From: Breviolum minutum Mf 1.05b.01
Lineage: Eukaryota > Sar > Dinophyceae > Suessiales > Symbiodiniaceae
Direction: 5' to 3'
Length of the DNA: 64,000 bases
Assembly: GCA_000507305.1 (NCBI GenBank)
Contig: DF241061.1
Span: 26,958-90,957, forward strand
The notes under the pieces were generated by a model. It saw only the letters and a list, made by a program, of their open reading frames with translations, made no database searches and was not told the origin of the DNA. The position numbers were made by a program, and so were the translations under genes. Positions 30,962 through 41,226 of the stretch are shown one piece after another. Each line of letters starts with the position of its first letter. The first letter of the stretch is position 1.

Positions 30962-31022
30962 GTTACACCCCGAAGTTTAACATAGACCCTGAAAAAATGG
31001 TGGTTGGAAGACGATCCTTTCC
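30962..31022. repeat. Family C half element
   Basis: ACACCCCGAAGTTTAACATA then GACCCTGAAAAAATGGTGG, left arm only. Confidence 0.6.
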
Positions 31023-32104
31023 TATTTGGGTTTTGGTATCTTTTCATTGTTATGTTGTGATGGGAAGGTTGGAGGTCGGGCCATTTGGGAGGTTCAATCT
31101 CCACCTCCCACGTGAGACCTGCATGGCACCCGGCACGTCGCCAGCTCGACCTCAACTTTTCACCGTCTTGGATGTTGCGAGCTGGAAATTGTTACATTGT
31201 TTGCAACTGACAGGGAGAAGCATCTTTCCTGGCAGGTGCGAACTGTAAGTTTCAATAATGTATGTTTGGATGAGGGTACTTGACAAAACCAACTGAGTTC
31301 CAGCACAGTAACAAAAAGCTTTGGTAAACAACTGATTTCTTCCTGAACGAATTCCCATACCAGGCATCTGGTTGGGGGGTGAATGGCCCGGCCACTGTAG
31401 TTGATACAGAAATCCATGTTAACAAAAGGCCATTAAAAAAGGCCGTTTGAAAAAAACATGCAAAACTCAGGAAATTTGAAGGGAAAGTAAAGGCTATAGT
31501 TCTCAACCCATCTGATATTTCTTTTCTTACCACCATTTTTTTTTTAATGCCACTTTCTGTATAACATCAGATTTTAAAACTGGCACGGCAAAGACGTGTT
31601 TTTTCCTGCCTGCTTCATGCGTTGCCTTTATTCAATTCTTGTTCCTAATGGGTTGACCACACTAGGAAGGGGAACAGGCTTCAAACATTTGCGTTCACCA
31701 ACTGGATCTTACAGTCTTGCATGAGTTTTTTGCTTGCAGTTGTTGTTTTGTTTACAGGTTGAATTTGGTTGTGATACAACATAGGTATATAATATATAAC
31801 TAACATATATATGTATATATATATATACAGCATATAGTGCATCAGTGCAAACTCTACACAGTACTCTTTCCCCAACCTCTACATCTATAAATTTGCACGT
31901 CTAGTTGAATATTGGAATGTACCACCTCCACGTGGGCACCTTTTTGATGATTCATTGAAATTTGTGGATCCGATACTGTACTTGGTGACTGTCGGAAAAA
32001 GAAAATCACGTCCCAAATTCAACATAAAAAATATCACGTTTCACATCTTGGTCTGGTAACTTTGGTTGGGAGGGAAGTGATTTTCATGATGTGCACAGGC
32101 TCCA

Positions 32105-32311
32105 AATGTCAATGCTTCCTATTTTGCTGATGACTTTGTTTTGTTGGACAAGCGGGGTCGCATCTTGTCACAAATCCAAAGGTGGCTTCGGAAATCTCAG
32201 GGAATGTTTACCACTGTCCCAGCAATAACAAGAAGTGCTGTTTGGTTACAGCTAACCTTAGAACAGGAAACAACTCCAAGATTTCCTAAGACTATCTTTG
32301 TTGAACTCCAA
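32105..32311 (+). pseudogene. Possible reverse-transcriptase fragment with FADD box
   Basis: An open plus frame reads NASYFADDFVLLDKRG at 32111-32158, then IQRWLRKSQGM. FADD followed by a hydrophobic triplet and, about 15 residues on, a W/F-rich helix with GM is how the catalytic [FY]xDD region looks in LINE-type reverse transcriptases. No upstream or downstream reverse-transcriptase domain is visible, so this would be a decayed fragment. It is also compatible with chance or with an ordinary exon ending at 32311. Confidence 0.33.
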
Positions 32312-32338
32312 GTTGTCTTTACGTTGTGCCTCTTTTAG

Positions 32339-32533
32339 CACTCTTTGCTGGGATATAAGCTCGCGAGGGAATTGGAGGGGCTTTTTCGTTCAACATATAC
32401 CTTCGCTCCAAGTCATCACAAAAATTGCAGGAAGGACCTGGAACAACATTTTACTCTTAGACATGAACAAACCTTTATGTGCTTTGACTTGCAACATGTT
32501 CAATGTTTTCAAGGGAAACATGCTCATGTATGA
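32339..32533 (+). CDS. Candidate terminal exon, unknown protein
   Basis: The acceptor TCTTTACGTTGTGCCTCTTTTAG is strong. It then stays open for 64 codons to a TGA, beginning HSLLGYKLARELEGLFRS and containing FAPSHHKNCRKDLEQHF; histidine- and cysteine-rich. If joined directly to the frame ending at 32311 (phase 0), the intron would be 27 nt; a donor GCT|GTTTGG near 32239 would give about 100 nt. Confidence 0.5.
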   Translation, partial: HSLLGYKLARELEGLFRSTYTFAPSHHKNCRKDLEQHFTLRHEQTFMCFDLQHVQCFQGKHAHV

Positions 32534-32948
32534 ATATTTGCTAATGAAAGAATGATAATAGTGACAATAACTAAAATCAAAATCAAAATATGATAATGAC
32601 AGTACATGATAGTAAACATAATAAAAATGATATGTGTATATAAAAATGTATACATATACATGCGTGAACGCACACACATATAAATATATATATATATATT
32701 ATACATATACAAGTAAGTACATGTGCAGCCATGTGTTTAAAAAAGAACAGGTATGAGACTGGCCAGGTGGAACCAACGGAAACGGCGACTCGGCGACTCT
32801 GAGTTGTAGACAGTAACCCTTCAGCAGTGCAGTGCACACCTGTCGCAGCAATGCAGCGATGCGACAGGGACGTAAACTCATCTTAAACCTGCCGATGGAT
32901 CGAACGTCTGTAAACTGCATTTAAATAGAATCCTGACAAAATCTATAT

Positions 32949-32985
32949 ATTAGTTGGTGGTTGAACCAATCCATTAAAAAATCCT
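32949..32985. repeat. Family A left-end remnant
   Basis: TTAGTTGGTGGTTGAACCAA and CCATTAAAAAATCC only. Confidence 0.6.
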
Positions 32986-33194
32986 TAATGATATGTTCAA
33001 CCCTGTTGAGACACTGTCTTTGGTCTGTGGTCTTAAATGAAAGGTTTTAGTTCTCGTTTGTGAGGAAAACATCTTTGGAAACCAATGAGGTCTCTGGAGC
33101 AACCAAAAACCATGCAGTCAAAAACTATCGAAACGGTACAGTAATCACCCAACGTTGATTCATGTTTCCGGACCGTGTTTCTTTCAGAACGAAC

Positions 33195-33299
33195 CCTCCA
33201 ACAAAACACTCCCGGCGTTTTGCGGGGCAAGTTTTTCTCCCCAGAACTTCGCCAAAGAGGCACCACCACATTGGACCGCAGGCCATTGTCCAGCATTTT
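33195..33299 (-). CDS. Candidate internal exon, unknown protein, strand debatable
   Basis: On minus the acceptor AGGCCTCTGTCTTTCAG and donor TGGAGG|GTTCGT bound 105 bp, phase 0 to 0, peptide starting KMLDNGLRSNVVVPLWRSSG. On plus the acceptor GACCGTGTTTCTTTCAG at 33187 opens frames such as NEPSNKTLPAFCGASFSP. Both strands look coding, but only minus has a matching donor close by. Confidence 0.48.
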
Positions 33300-33580
33300 C
33301 TGAAAGACAGAGGCCTGGAAGGGTCTAGACAGCCAAACCCAGCAGAACATGCACAATACACTAAACGAATAAAATCTAATATTATCTAATAATTTGAATT
33401 TGACCCCCCACCCAGTAGCTTTGGAAAATAAAGGCTTGTAGGGATTCCGGGATTCGCGATCCTAAAAATGTAGCAATCCCGGTGGTGACTAGTACTAGTT
33501 GGGAGGTAGATCCAACCAATGATCAATTTAAAATCAATCAGATCACGCAGATCAAGTAATGCCAGGTGAAACAAAATTTT

Positions 33581-33603
33581 GTCTAGATTCTAGATTCTAG
33601 ATT
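33581..33603. repeat. Three direct TCTAGAT units
   Basis: TCTAGATTCTAGATTCTAGA. Confidence 0.95.
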
Positions 33604-33704
33604 AACATTCCTACCGGTCCTACTTTTTTTGAGCTGCTTCCATTTGAAGCTCAAATTTGCTTGACATCCCGGCAAATTTGAGAGATTCCTGCTATCTCCT
33701 ATAA

Positions 33705-33806
33705 TCTCCCCCCTCTGAAAACTAACATAGCAATGGAAAATCAACCAAATGAAGATGCATTTCACAGTTGGAAAAAGTGGATTTCAATTGCTACCTTAGT
33801 TTACCA
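33705..33806. repeat. Family C element, diverged
   Basis: CTCCCCCCTCTGAAAACTAA and CATAGCAATGG on the left; GATTTCAATTGCTACCTTAG and TTTACC on the right. Confidence 0.6.
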
Positions 33807-34029
33807 GAAGGTAATTTCCAAGGTTTTAATTTGTCAAGACTCCACTAAACCATCTTCCAAACCCACATTGTCTGGGGGTTCAACAGTTCAATATCTTAAT
33901 TTTCGTGGGTGTAATCTGGAAATAGTCCCTTATGGGATTATCGTGTACTAATATTGATGGTTCAGAAATCCCAAACAAACCACGTTTTTGGATATATATA
34001 TATATATATATGGTACCCCCCCCCCCAAA

Positions 34030-34394
34030 NNNNNNNNNNNNNNNNNNNNNNNNNNNNNNNNNNNNNNNNNNNNNNNNNNNNNNNNNNNNNNNNNNNNNNN
34101 NNNNNNNNNNNNNNNNNNNNNNNNNNNNNNNNNNNNNNNNNNNNNNNNNNNNNNNNNNNNNNNNNNNNNNNNNNNNNNNNNNNNNNNNNNNNNNNNNNNN
34201 NNNNNNNNNNNNNNNNNNNNNNNNNNNNNNNNNNNNNNNNNNNNNNNNNNNNNNNNNNNNNNNNNNNNNNNNNNNNNNNNNNNNNNNNNNNNNNNNNNNN
34301 NNNNNNNNNNNNNNNNNNNNNNNNNNNNNNNNNNNNNNNNNNNNNNNNNNNNNNNNNNNNNNNNNNNNNNNNNNNNNNNNNNNNNNNNNNNNNN
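34030..34394. other. Assembly gap inside a hairpin-like context
   Basis: There are 365 undetermined bases. The left flank is (TA)n then GGTA and a C-run; the right flank is a G-run, CTAGC and (TA)n, so the two sides are nearly reverse complements. Confidence 0.99.
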
Positions 34395-34486
34395 GGGGGG
34401 GGGGCTAGCATATATATATATATATATGAAACATTATGAAACCTTGTATCTAATGGTAGGTCAAGTACCAACCTCAACTGGTTACA

Positions 34487-34692
34487 CCCTGGAAGATTAA
34501 CGGCTGGAACCTACAAATCACCCATTTAGACAGGAAAATATTCTGAGCTAAACCTCCATGATTACACCCCCCCAAAGATTAACGGCTGGAACCTGAAGAT
34601 GATGGTTTGGAGTCGATGATTTTCCGAACTTCTAGGGGGCCCGTATTCTCAGGTGAACCAGCCGTTGATCTTCCAGGGTGTGAAATTTCCAT
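34487..34692. repeat. Family L, element with a duplicated left arm
   Basis: ACACCCTGGAAGATTAACGG at 34489 recurs as ACACCCCCCCAAAGATTAAC at 34564, and both face GAACCAGCCGTTGATCTTCC then AGGGTGT at the right end. It looks like one copy nested beside another. Confidence 0.75.
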
Positions 34693-34992
34693 GTAAATCT
34701 TCCGAGGTGTAGGCGAATTTCTGAAGCATCAACGGTACGTACCTCCAGACACCTTCCCCCATTTTCGTTGCTGGGAGCCCCAGACCGCTCCAGACATATC
34801 ACCGCCTGAAAGGTCCAAAAATAGACCCGGCTGAGAAACAGGTTCCAGGTACATGTATATATATATACATATATCTATACCACACTATTTTTTCCCCTAA
34901 GAATAAAGACACACGTATATATATATATATATATTCAAATTATATTTATGTTCACATTTTTTATAGAATGAGATTTATATGTGTATCTACAA

Positions 34993-35071
34993 CGGGTGGT
35001 GGTTGAGCCACCCAGTTAAAAGCAAACAAATTTGTGAAACTGGAAATCTTCCCCAAAGAGGGTGAACATGT
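34993..35071. repeat. Family A element, truncated
   Basis: GGGTGGTGGTTGAGCCACCC and GGAAATCTTCCCCAAAGAGG. Confidence 0.6.
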
Positions 35072-36000
35072 GCGTATATTGCATATATTCCGTACAATGT
35101 CTGCCCCTGTATGTACATGGTACAGCACGACCTAAAAGCCGGGTGGTTTCATACAAGAATCGACCATTTGGTGGACCCGCAATCAACGCAGTTGCCTAAC
35201 GTTCAAAACAAAGCCTTCCGGCCCACCTATTATACATACACGACATTACACTCACATTTCATTTCATTCCATGAGGTTACATACCTATACACAATTTCAG
35301 AAACATAAATCCAATATATGAATATAAATAAAAATACATATCTGTGCTTTCATGGGGGTACCCCAAGTGATCAAAGCAGGACCGTTCACATGAATCGACT
35401 CCACCAGTTGGAACAAAGACACTTTTTCCGCTAAGAAAAAGGATCCCCGGGTGCTTTTCCAGACATTTTATAACCAACCACCTATTTTTTCAAATAAAAT
35501 GTATGGTCATCCTCAGTCAGGGCATGGATTTTGCAGATTGGGGACATACAAGGCTAATAAAATGTTACCTGGAATCTACATTTTATACTGGAAAAGGATA
35601 TACATTTTATAGGGGATCATTCTGGGGTGATGAAAATGGTATTCTTTTTGCTGACTATCATGCAATCCAAACAAATCTCGGTTGAGATGAGGCAGGAATG
35701 ATCTTGGACAAACTGCTGAAAAAATCAAGTTCATTCAGTGTAGAAGCTCCATGTCCAACCTGAAAATGGAAGAAGTTCAGGCTATTCCTGAGACAACAAA
35801 AAAAGCAACACAAACTCGATGTCCGACCCCCCTGGGTGTCCCAATCTGTTGACATGGGCATTGATAAGGCTAGCATAGGCTTGAACACCTGCAAGCTTAT
35901 CAGTGTGCAGTGATCCGGGGTGTTGTCTCACCATTGCTTGTCAGCAGCTTGTCAACCAAGACAAGGCCATAGCAAGGCCCTACACATGCCACATGGATAG
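35072..36000. other. No gene supported
   Basis: AT-rich DNA with repeated TACATTTTATA near 35578-35612 and overlapping short frames at 35658-35894. No clear splice-bounded exon. Confidence 0.5.
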
Positions 36001-36299
36001 TATACACGTGTATATATATATAATATGTATGAAAAATATATGCTACGTATGAAAAAAATCAATCTCCGTCAACTTTCACAGCCAGGATGTTTCAACAGGC
36101 AGCTACACAGTACTTGGCCATGTATTCTCAATGGATTCCAAAAAAAAATGTTCCCCAGAATTCTCACAACAAACCATGTTAATTTTGTTCATCCAAAGAA
36201 ATCCCCTGGTCAAACCTGGTTAGTAATGGATGACTTCACCGAATCTCAACCCCTTAATGCTAAATATGGTGAATCATCCAATAACAGCTCCATCCACAA

Positions 36300-36412
36300 C
36301 TAGTTGATGGTTTTTCACCAATCCATCTGAAAAATATGATCATCAAAATGGATTCATCTTCCCCAATTTTGAGGGTAAAATTTAAAACATATTTGAGTTG
36401 CCACCACCATAG
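36300..36412. repeat. Family A element, copy 10
   Basis: It starts CTAGTTGATGGTTTTTCACC and ends GAGTTGCCACCACCATAG. It is flanked by ACAA on both sides (target duplication). Its right end lies 7 bp before the exon at 36420. Confidence 0.9.
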
Positions 36413-36419
36413 ACAACAG

Positions 36420-36588
36420 CTGGGACCCAATAACACCGTCTGGTCGGAATTCCCCGTTGAATCCAAGGCGCTTGGTTGCAATCCTTTCAAAGAAATTTCA
36501 TCGAAAGCCTTGATGGCCTTATTCGGGAATCAATCATCAACCCCTGGGCCCCAGCGGGATTGGTGTCAACGATCCTTGGCGGTTTTTG
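36420..36588 (+). CDS. Internal exon of a plus-strand gene, unknown protein
   Basis: The acceptor is CCATAGACAACAG, directly after a family A element; the donor TTTTTG|GTATGT is consensus. It is 169 bp, phase 0 to 1, 56 codons. The peptide starts LGPNNTVWSEFPVESKALGC and ends DWCQRSLAVF. It joins in phase to 36835-36939. A second plus frame is open from the same area. Confidence 0.58.
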
Positions 36589-36834
36589 GTATGTTTCATT
36601 TCTGTTTTTCTTCTTTGTCAACGGTTGTTTGTACAAGAAAATTGTCGGGAAATTATTTTTCGTGATATATAGTGATGAATCGATCCAAAGAACAAAGATC
36701 AACTTATACAAAAAAAATAGGAAATCTCAAACAAACATAAACAAACTATAGAACGAAATCTAAATTTATTCCCTTTCACAAGTCAAGTCAACAGTTGGAT
36801 ATGAAAAAAAACCTGTGGGCGTTCCCCCTCACAG

Positions 36835-36939
36835 TTGGTAACCTACGTTTCCGGTCGACTTCCGGAGTCCCCAACGTCATGCAAGCGCCGTTGCGCGGCA
36901 AATGCAGCAATTTTCCTCAGCTGATGTACCAGGAGCATG
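36835..36939 (+). CDS. Internal exon of the same gene
   Basis: The acceptor GTGGGCGTTCCCCCTCACAG is strong and a donor is CATG|GTTTCC. It is 105 bp, phase 1 to 1. The peptide starts GNLRFRSTSGVPNVMQAP and contains RGKCSNFPQLMYQEH. It is phase-compatible with 36420-36588 and 37056-37138. If the donor is not used, the frame stops at 36951. Confidence 0.58.
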
Positions 36940-37055
36940 GTTTCCGAAGATAAAAAACATCAACTTACCTGAACTTTGGAAAAAAAAAGGACACACAGAT
37001 TTTGTTGAAGGGGGGGGGACGTGTTCATGAAAAACTTGTGGACATTGCTCAAAAG

Positions 37056-37138
37056 TGGAGGTGTTTGGGCCCAAAAAGAAACCTGAAAATTACAAGGAAG
37101 AAAGCGATACAGCAGGCAGCATCATCAAAGCCAAGGCA
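37056..37138 (+). CDS. Internal exon of the same gene
   Basis: This is 83 bp, phase 1 to 0, with acceptor GGACATTGCTCAAAAG and donor AAGGCA|GTTCTC. The peptide EVFGPKKKPENYKEESDTAG continues SIIKAKA and is lysine- and glutamate-rich. The upstream in-frame codons read CGHCSK, which recalls a thioredoxin CGHC motif but is probably outside the exon. Confidence 0.52.
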
Positions 37139-37368
37139 GTTCTCAAGGCCTTAAATTCAATGTGGAAAATACCGTGAAAATCACCACTTTAAAGACAAAC
37201 ACTCACAATGAAGAGTTAGGAGAACGAGTTTTTTTTCCCCATCAATCTTAGCACCAAAAAAAAAAGTGCGCTCCAGGTAGATCCAAGCAAACCATACCAA
37301 CAACACAAGCACGAATTATCTTTAAAAAAAGTTCGTTGGGCCCCCCGGTCCGAATCATCTTTTGCAAG

Positions 37369-37446
37369 TCTGGACCTGCAAAAGTGGGGACGCATGTTGA
37401 CGACAAACTGCCCCCTATACAACTCCCAAATCTTCAACTTCTTCAG
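37369..37446 (+). CDS. Internal exon of the same gene
   Basis: The acceptor GAATCATCTTTTGCAAG and donor CTTCAG|GTTCTG are both good. It is 78 bp, phase 0 to 0, peptide SGPAKVGTHVDDKLPPIQLP then NLQLLQ. It fits 37056-37138 in phase. Confidence 0.57.
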
Positions 37447-37525
37447 GTTCTGGTTCCGTTGGATATACACCCCCAACGTTTGGAGAAAGACTTGTGACCA
37501 TGGGAATAATGATAAAAGCTCAATG

Positions 37526-37700
37526 ATCGAATTTGAAAAATATTACGGTAGTCAAATTGGATCCTTTCTCCAAATAGTAGGATGAAAATTAAAAACATCT
37601 TTGAGTTGCCACCGGTCTTGTCATAGGCAATGAGTCACGGCACCAACACGGTGCGATCGACAAGACCGGTGGTTTCAAAGATTTTTTATTGCCACCACCC
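37526..37700. repeat. Composite family A element with inserted hairpin
   Basis: A family A core (GAAAAATATTACGGTAGTCA) is followed by GAGTTGCCACCGGTCTTGTC and, after 45 bp, GACAAGACCGGTGGTTTCAA then a second right end GCCACCACCCAGG. The two GGTCTTGTC arms form a 14-bp perfect inverted repeat. Confidence 0.75.
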
Positions 37701-38351
37701 AGGTATATATAGTCCATTGGTTTCACAACTTCCCCCCAACCGGCGGCCTTTGGGAGCCTTCTTAAACGAAGCACCAGTTCCGAACCCACCACCGTCACCG
37801 TCCTCCATTTCTTCCTCCTGGCGGAACCAAAAACGGAAACCTGGAAACCTAGAAACCTGGCGACTTGAATTTACTTGCAGCCTTTAAAACTCGTATAAGA
37901 CTAAGACTACCCTAGTGATTTGGAGGATTCAAAAAGGGTTCCAAATCCTGTGATTTTGAGGAGTCGAAAAGGTTCAAAAAAAAAAAAGCTCTTCTATACA
38001 TCATCCCGGGCGACCCTTATCCTTTCCCCAATATTACAGGGTAGTAACATCTTGTTTTTTTTCCTTCCCTCATGATCTTGCCACAATTTGATGTTCATTG
38101 AAGATCATTGAAGGCCCTGTAAAAAAGGGCCCAACAGGTCGGAGGTCTAGTCGTCATAATTTGTAAGAAAAAGTCACTCGTCTTCAACCTGCCCCCTTCA
38201 AAGATCGAACACACCAGCAATTTTTTTCCCCCCCCCCCGCCCTTTCTTAAGAAGGTGTTTTGATGTTTTGTGTGTTTTTGTTTGCTGTCTTTTTATTTGG
38301 GTGGTATTTTTTGGGCTTCAAAATAAAAAAAACACAAAAGCTTCCCAAGTC

Positions 38352-38490
38352 ATGTGAGCCACGAAAAAAAAAACTCCTACTTTCCATTATTCCATTATAC
38401 TGGTTCGTTAATAGGGATCCTTATAATCGTTTTATATAATCCCTATATAACTGGGCAGTACAAACTCCCCTATATAATCCAACCACAGGG
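38352..38490. repeat. Family J repeat, longest copy
   Basis: TGAGCCACGAAAAAAAAAAC, TACTTTCCATTATTCC, TATACTGGTTCGTTAATAGG and TATATAATCCCTATATAACT. It shares parts with 3868, 7888 and 21186. Confidence 0.75.
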
Positions 38491-38502
38491 AATTTTTCGT
38501 GG

Positions 38503-38615
38503 CGACCATGTCGCTTCCAACAGTCAACCACCCCAAGTCGTCATCAGACCGCACCGATTCGGAGAATCCCTGTGACTCCATGGGCTTGGTAGGCGCTACT
38601 GCAACAGGAGGAACC
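38503..38615 (+). CDS. Candidate exon with possible start codon, strand ambiguous
   Basis: On plus an ATG at 38508 opens MSLPTVNHPKSSSDRTDSEN, continuing to a possible donor TGCAAG|GTTCTT, 36 codons. On minus the frame is open as well (VAPTKPMESQGFSESVRSDD). This GC-richer stretch is open in several frames, so confidence is limited. Confidence 0.35.
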
Positions 38616-39067
38616 TGCAAGGTTCTTGGACCCAAAAACCCCTGGCACTGGGATGATATTTCACCGTTGTAACCAGGGGTTGTAAAATCCCGGGAGGGGA
38701 GAGGTTGTTTAACAGCTACCTTAAAATAGATGGCAGATTGATACCAAAATGTAGGTGGGTTAGTGAAGGGTCCGAAAATAAAGCTATGTGTAGGGACTGA
38801 CTGTGCCATCTACTTTTCAATTACTGTAACATGTAAGATTTTCTTCACCTCAAACCTGAAGGATTTTTTCAAGGGAAAGAAAATAGAGAACAGAGAGTCA
38901 ACGTCTTTGTTTGCAGAAAATGAAGCTAAATTAAGGCTAAATTTACCATCCTCAGATGTTTTTTTGTGAAGCTGTTTCTTCCACGGGCATAAGCGTGGTA
39001 CTAACCTAATTATCCAAACCAAAAAATATCCACATCAAAGGCCGGCAGAATCCATTGGATTTGGCTC

Positions 39068-39506
39068 TTGTACGGAATCATTGCTTATCGATTGTTGATA
39101 GATATGGTCCCAACTTTACGAAGGAAAGTTTTCGGAAACCGTGACATTTCTTTGACTGAATCAGTTGAATTTCTTTCAATTTCATGTCTCTATGGAAAGG
39201 TGCTGCTTGCGTCAAAGCTAAAATGGAACGAAGCTTTGCAAACCTCTGCATACAGAGTATTTACTGTACAACTATAATATGATGATCTATATGTTGTTGG
39301 GATGCCTTCCACTTCAATGGCAAAGGAAGCATAAACAACCTTTGAATATGCCGCGGAAGATTTATATTATTGAGGGGAATCGGCAACAACTTCCGGAAGG
39401 GATTCAGATCCATCACAGGCTGCGGAAGGTTTGCTTTGGCAGTACCCAATATGCGACAGAATATATGTTGTTGTTTCGAAACAAATACGTTAAAACATAT
39501 ATGTAG
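39068..39506. other. Overlapping short frames, no supported exon
   Basis: Plus frames at 39068-39277 and 39279-39506 face minus frames over the same bases without good splice sites. Confidence 0.4.
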
Positions 39507-39608
39507 AATGTAAAAGAAATACACCTATACAGCATTCATACACATTCTCATTGGGTATGTCATGTCATGTGGCTGCTTGTTCCGTTGTTCCCCTAAGTTT
39601 CCAACCAG

Positions 39609-39655
39609 CCTAGGCTGCCTATGGCGTTTAGCTTTCATAGAAACATATCGGTCCA
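39609..39655 (+). CDS. Candidate exon, possibly longer
   Basis: The acceptor CCTAAGTTTCCAACCAG follows a C/T-rich stretch and the donor is GTCCAG|GTGAAT. It is 47 bp by these bounds, peptide beginning RLPMAFSFHRNISV. The frame stays open to 39953, into a family C element, so a longer exon is possible. Confidence 0.38.
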
Positions 39656-39900
39656 GGTGAATCCTGAATCACCTAACCCGCACCCAGGATGCCACCGTCA
39701 CCACCAGGAGTATCTAAGATGTTCGGTAAGGGATCCACGGAAATTACCGATGCTAAATCACCAACAATTCACCGCCAACAAACTTGCAAACAAAGAACTT
39801 GAGGTTTGCTCGTGCTTAGGTTCGTGGGTTTCAATGACTTTAAAAAGTATGTTCAAGCTGGAAAACAAACCCCCACTAGGGACCAAAACAAAACCATATA

Positions 39901-40015
39901 CACCCCCGAAAACTTACGTGACAATAATTAATAATGAACAATCAACGATTTGAAGATGTATTTCCAATTAAAAAAATGGTGATTTTCCATTGTCATGTTA
40001 CTTTTCGGGGGTGTT
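39901..40015. repeat. Family C palindromic element, diverged centre
   Basis: CACCCCCGAAAACTTACGTG mirrors CATGTTACTTTTCGGGGGTG. Confidence 0.82.
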
Positions 40016-40289
40016 AAACCATGTTTGAAACTACCACCGCGAGACATGCTTCACGCAAACGATAGGGCATCAGGCTTGTGGATACTGACAAGCTGAGCAC
40101 AACCAAACTTACATGGAGCATCATCTTCGCATCCCGGAGACATTGCTGCGGCAAATCGCATAGACGTCGGGTATATAAGGTAATATAAGTATGTTCCATG
40201 TAAATGTGAAATGTATGACATACATTAAAATCATAAAAAATGGTTGTGTAACAAGTAATATACATTACATAATGACAAATATGTGCCTA

Positions 40290-40490
40290 GCTTGTTCCAT
40301 CGGCAAAATCCCAGTATGCCATTGAAATCACGATTTCTTGCCGTCATCGTCAATGTTGCCCGGCGCGGACGCATAAAAGGACGCGTGGCTGGCGAACCTA
40401 TGCAAGCTCTTCGTTTGGAACGGGTCAGCTTAGTGCCTTCTGTGTCATCCCCTGTGAAGCATCTCCATTGGCAAATGTTGGCAAAAAAAT
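40290..40490 (+). CDS. Possible coding region, strand ambiguous
   Basis: The plus frame reads MPLKSRFLAVIVNVARRG and continues; the minus frame reads WRCFTGDDTEGTKLTRSKRR after an acceptor GGAGATGCTTCACAG. Each is open for more than 60 codons. GC content is higher than the surroundings, consistent with an exon on one strand. Confidence 0.33.
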
Positions 40491-41157
40491 ACATAGCAAA
40501 CAGTTGGTCTTTTCGTTATCACATTTAATGTTCTTGCAGTAAGAGTCAAGTTTCAACAACTCAATTTTCCGTACATGTTGTGGGACGCCATGGTTGGGAT
40601 GGTTAGATCAAAGCACCCCCAAAACACCATCGTCATCACCCTAAATCCAAAAAACAAAATCACAACCTAGGCAAGACCGCGGCCACAAAGATACAATCAG
40701 GAATGAAAATAACAAAGGTATAGTTGTCCTACTGAAAGTTGTAAGATTTTTGGGATCCGATCGGTCTCCAACGGGATGTATACCTCTAAATTCCGGGTCA
40801 ATGTCGGAGAACCAAAAATTCCCCAACCCGAAATTTTGACTTGTTTCGTCTTCATATTCAATTCATGGTGCAGACAAAATCCCGGACAAAAAAAACGAGT
40901 CGTTTGAATCTTACTATTTAAGGAGGAAACAAAAATCACCTTAAAATATGTTTCATCATGTTCTATACTCTTTTAGAGTGTTGCTTCATGTCTCTTCAAC
41001 TGTGGATAAAAAGCTTCAATTTACCGAAAGAATGACTTGGGATGTTCCCTCCCAGTTAGTCATCCACCTAGTAGGAAAAATATTAAGTTGACTGGCATTC
41101 CCTGGCATGAACGGTTCATGATCTTATCATCAAGCACCATGGAATCCCTGCAATCAA

Positions 41158-41226
41158 CTAATGGTAAAAATGGGGGGTTTGGGTTGGTGGTTTGGATTGG
41201 TGCTAGAAACCACCAATTTACCATTA
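41158..41226. repeat. Small inverted repeat
   Basis: CTAATGGTAAAAATGG at the left mirrors AATTTACCATTAG at the right, with GGTTGGTGGTTTGG inside that resembles family A. Confidence 0.7.

Noticed and set aside
33932..34500. Four long frames across the second gap
   Set aside because: Most of each is undetermined sequence flanked by TA repeats.
37031..37060. CGHC motif resembling a thioredoxin or protein disulfide isomerase active site
   Set aside because: It lies upstream of the favoured acceptor and lacks the surrounding WC and fold signature.
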